In this document: positions 61,251-64,000 of the stretch, piece by piece
How the letters are laid out: the number at the start of each line of letters is the position of its first letter
Position numbering within the stretch: position 1 is the first letter of the stretch
DNA from: Lumnitzera littorea
Taxonomy: Eukaryota; Streptophyta; Magnoliopsida; Myrtales; Combretaceae
DNA: 64,000 nucleotides
Assembly: GCA_024138015.1 (NCBI GenBank)
Contig: JAMXBB010000003.1
Coordinates: 72,094,302-72,158,301, forward strand
Reading direction: 5' to 3'
Notes under the pieces: generated by a model
What the model was told of the DNA's origin: nothing
Seen by the model: only the letters and a program-made list of their open reading frames with translations
Databases searched by the model: none
Made by a program: the position numbers and the translations under genes

Positions 61251-62480
61251 TGTCGAAAGTAGATGATCAAGATTGAATTTTTTATTTAAAGTATAATTGG
61301 AGACTAATTCAGAGGTTGATCTTATATAGAATGAGATTGTGATTCATAAAGTAAAATGATGAGATTAAGGAGTCAAACAATGATAACGTATGTGACGTTA
61401 ATAGCGTATATAACTACAACATTATAAGATGTATACCTCTCATGTACCCTAGGCACATGTGATAAGAGGGAATAATATGGTAAATCTCTGACTTTTATTG
61501 CTCTTTTGTTAAGACTTATGTTTGCTGTGAGTCTCATGTCTTTCATGACAAAATTTCCCGTCTTTGTGAGTTCTATTGTATCAGTTGTCGGTTAGAACAA
61601 TGTCTTCTAAGTCTTCTTTGTCAAGAGTCATGTAAGCTTATGTCAAATCCAGTCGAGTCCACTTGATTTGAGTTATTCTTTATTTCCTTAGTGTATAAGT
61701 GGGTGGAAAGTTTAGATTTGTTAAACTCTTTTTTATTGATATATGTGTTAACTATGGGAAGTACCCAACATCTTAACTGTGACCATTAAGTGACGACTAT
61801 AGTATAAAACTTGTCATTGTGAAGAAATTGAATTTGTTATATTTATCTTAAGTGGAAATTAGGACTTGGACAATGCATAAATGATAGAGATAAGGTGAAA
61901 AGACATGTTGACTAGTTATAGACGGATAAGGAAATAATTAAAAAAAAAAGGGCTATGAGCTCTATAAGACTAACTAATATAAGAGTTTGAACTAATTGAA
62001 GAAATGAAATGAGGATTGAGCAGAGATATTAGTTTGGATGGTGGTAAAGGAGTGGTATAGGAATGTATAATTCGATATGAGCAATGACAGAGGTAAAATC
62101 ATAGACAATAATATGATGATTGTGGTATTTAAGATAAGAACCTAACGATGTCACAATAATGGACTAGATACTATGAAAAGACAACTCGAATAAAAAGGAG
62201 GAGTGAGTGAAACAAGATCAACTATATTAAAGCTTATATAGTAAAAGTTACAAATACAAGATGGAGGAAGTAATAAGACAAGTAAGTTAAAACAGAAAGT
62301 TTGTGAGTTAATAAATTTGAGATTAAGATATATGAGTTAGTGTTAAAGGATTTTACTTTTAATAATAGTTAATGATTGTTATGTGATGTGGAAATCATAG
62401 TTGTACTCGAGGAAGCATAGTATTGGATCACGAGCATTAATGCTCTAGATTATGGAAGCTTCGAGGACGAAATCTTTTGT
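61251..62480 (+). other. Degenerate internal region of element E
   Basis: No polymerase domain can be read in any frame. The end (SRTSKLRGRNLL-type text near 62450, a common ending of chromovirus polyproteins) and the following purine tract show it is the 3' internal part. Most of pol is deleted or beyond recognition. Confidence 0.5.
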
Positions 62481-62493
62481 AAGGAGGGTAGGA
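62481..62493 (+). other. Polypurine tract of element E
   Basis: AAGGAGGGTAGGA lies directly before the 3' LTR start, the normal position of a plus-strand primer. Confidence 0.65.
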
Positions 62494-64000
62494 TATAATA
62501 TCCTATGATTTTGAGTCAATATGATAACTTTAGGACCCGAGCTTCTAAATTTAGAGCGTTGGGTAATATTATTCATTTTAGTTTAAACTTCACAGTAAGG
62601 TTAAAAAAGTTAGATGAAGTATCTTAGTAAAGTTAATTCCTTAAAATAAGTCAAATAAAATGATTAATTCAAGAAACGTCAATTTTTCGATAAAATCGTT
62701 AAACTATCGAAAACGTAAAAACTTTAAATATAGCGAGATATTAAAGATAAGTTATTTAATTTATAAAAATAATAAATAAAGTGAATTGTATATAATATAC
62801 ATCTATTTACATGTGATATGCATTATATGTATTAAATATATACATATAATAATAAATTATAAAAAATAATAAAATAAGGTAAATTAGTATAAAATAATGA
62901 AAAATTAATAAAAAAAATAAATGGATGAGTCATCAAACTTATGTGGCAACGTGATATAAGTTGGAAAATATGAGTCAATACCTAATTAATTAGAGAATGA
63001 CACACGACACTTAGGAAAATGGAAAAATTGACATGTGGTATACACATGCCTAAATTTTAACGAATTAAATCAACTTGAAAACCTATAAATAGGATCTAAA
63101 CCCTTAATTACAATATTTTAAGACTAAAAATACAAGAAGTTAATTTAGGAATATTAGAAAAAAATAAAATAAAAATAAACAAAAAATAGGGTCGAAGCTA
63201 GTCATATGCGACTCACAAATCAAACCACAACCTGTAATTACAACTTGAAGGTTCACTGTAAGAGGAGGCTTTTCGATAAGGTACGGCAGTCGAAGGATGG
63301 TTAGTTTAGGTGAACTAATTTTCTACTTGTAATTGTCTAATTTTCTAAAAATATCAAAATATATTATTTAATTATAAAATTTTGTTTTTTGAAGTAATTT
63401 TAGGTGTAGATTAATATTGTAATTTTATTTTAATTAAATAATTAGTGGAAATGTAAAGTCCTTAAGAAAATGCCCTATTTGAAAGAAAATTGAATTAATT
63501 TTATAAATATTAGATGATGTTTCAAATTTAATTTTTCTATATAGTATACCCAATATGTATATATATATATATTTAATTTTGGTAACAAGATTTTTCGAAA
63601 TTAAGTATGTTTACTATTTTTTATAATTATTTTAGATAAAATTACCAATTTCGCTGATTTATTAAAATAATTAGTTTTTGATAAAATTAATGAATGAGCT
63701 TTACATGTTTTGACTTCTGGAAGTTTACGAGTATATTTGGAATAATTAATTTTTATCTCACATATAAATTTGTTTATTTTCCCTAATTCTTCGTAATTTT
63801 GAGATAAAATAGCTATTTTTTTTTGTAAAAATAGATAATAATTAATTTAGTATAATTCATAGTCAATAATTAAACTATATATTTTTGTAAGTTTATAGGA
63901 TTTCTCATAAAATTAATCGGGTTGATATACTATTTATTATGTATTTTCCTGTTTTAAGCTTATATATTGACTTAATATGTAAAATAGTAAATAATACTAT
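62494..64000 (+). mobile_element. 3' LTR of element E, cut by the window edge
   Basis: It begins TATAATATCCTATGATTTTG and follows the 5' LTR to the last base of the window, which corresponds to about 52810 of the 5' copy. A TATA box CTATAAATAGG is at 63083-63093. An (AT)n run near 63559 is shorter than its partner at 52363-52384. The two LTRs differ at many positions, so the insertion is old. Confidence 0.85.

Noticed and set aside
1..64000. CRISPR arrays, tRNA/rRNA genes, prophage or bacterial operons
   Set aside because: No regularly spaced identical repeats with unique spacers, no complete cloverleaf or rRNA sequence, and no prokaryotic gene organisation was seen.

Overview
The window is nuclear DNA of a flowering plant, most likely a eudicot. 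It is strongly AT-rich, with long poly(T)/poly(A) runs and layers of decayed LTR retrotransposons. It holds one convincing intact protein-coding gene: a spliced, plastid-targeted carbamoyl-phosphate synthase large subunit (CARB) at 46087-50098 (+), three exons, 1188 codons. I cannot name the species.

Layout. 1-2354: 3' part of a Ty3/gypsy element (decayed RNase H and integrase, then the 3' LTR). 2355-8530: AT-rich intergenic DNA with a ~50-bp degenerate minisatellite (about 4030-4650) and a ~35-bp tandem repeat (7095-7220). 8531-10823: solo LTR with perfect 5-bp duplications (family F). 10824-14949: intergenic and repeat-like DNA. 14950-19402: second F copy carrying a nested solo LTR (17266-18670). 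19403-22011: AT-rich, with a dispersed repeat. 22012-about 29320: two neighbouring minus-strand LTRs of another gypsy family (A, B). 29797-30639: second copy of the LTR family found at 1790. 31021-about 33287: third F copy. 33997-37260: LTR fragment (family D) inside or beside a plus-strand LTR of the A/B family, followed by a primer-binding site and a decayed gag. 37841-38730: minus-strand gag-like pseudogene with a TATA box. 38731-45840: AT-rich, containing a non-autonomous element with terminal inverted repeats of more than 600 bp (40608-42445) and a possible MITE-type element beside it. 45841-50340: CARB with its promoter. 50452-51143: decayed MAP70 (microtubule-associated protein) gene fragment. 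51291-64000: large gypsy element E (5' LTR, gag, protease remnants, start of the 3' LTR), with a complete minus-strand element D (56058-60114) inserted into its gag and a D-like LTR inserted into its 5' LTR.

How it fits together. CARB makes carbamoyl phosphate in plastids for pyrimidine and arginine synthesis, paired with a small subunit (CARA) encoded elsewhere. Everything else recognised is mobile DNA or pseudogene. The insertion order can be read from interruptions: D is younger than E, and the 1.4-kb LTR at 17266 is younger than the F copy it splits. Element D is the most unusual retroelement: paired LTRs enclose only gag and protease, with no polymerase genes.
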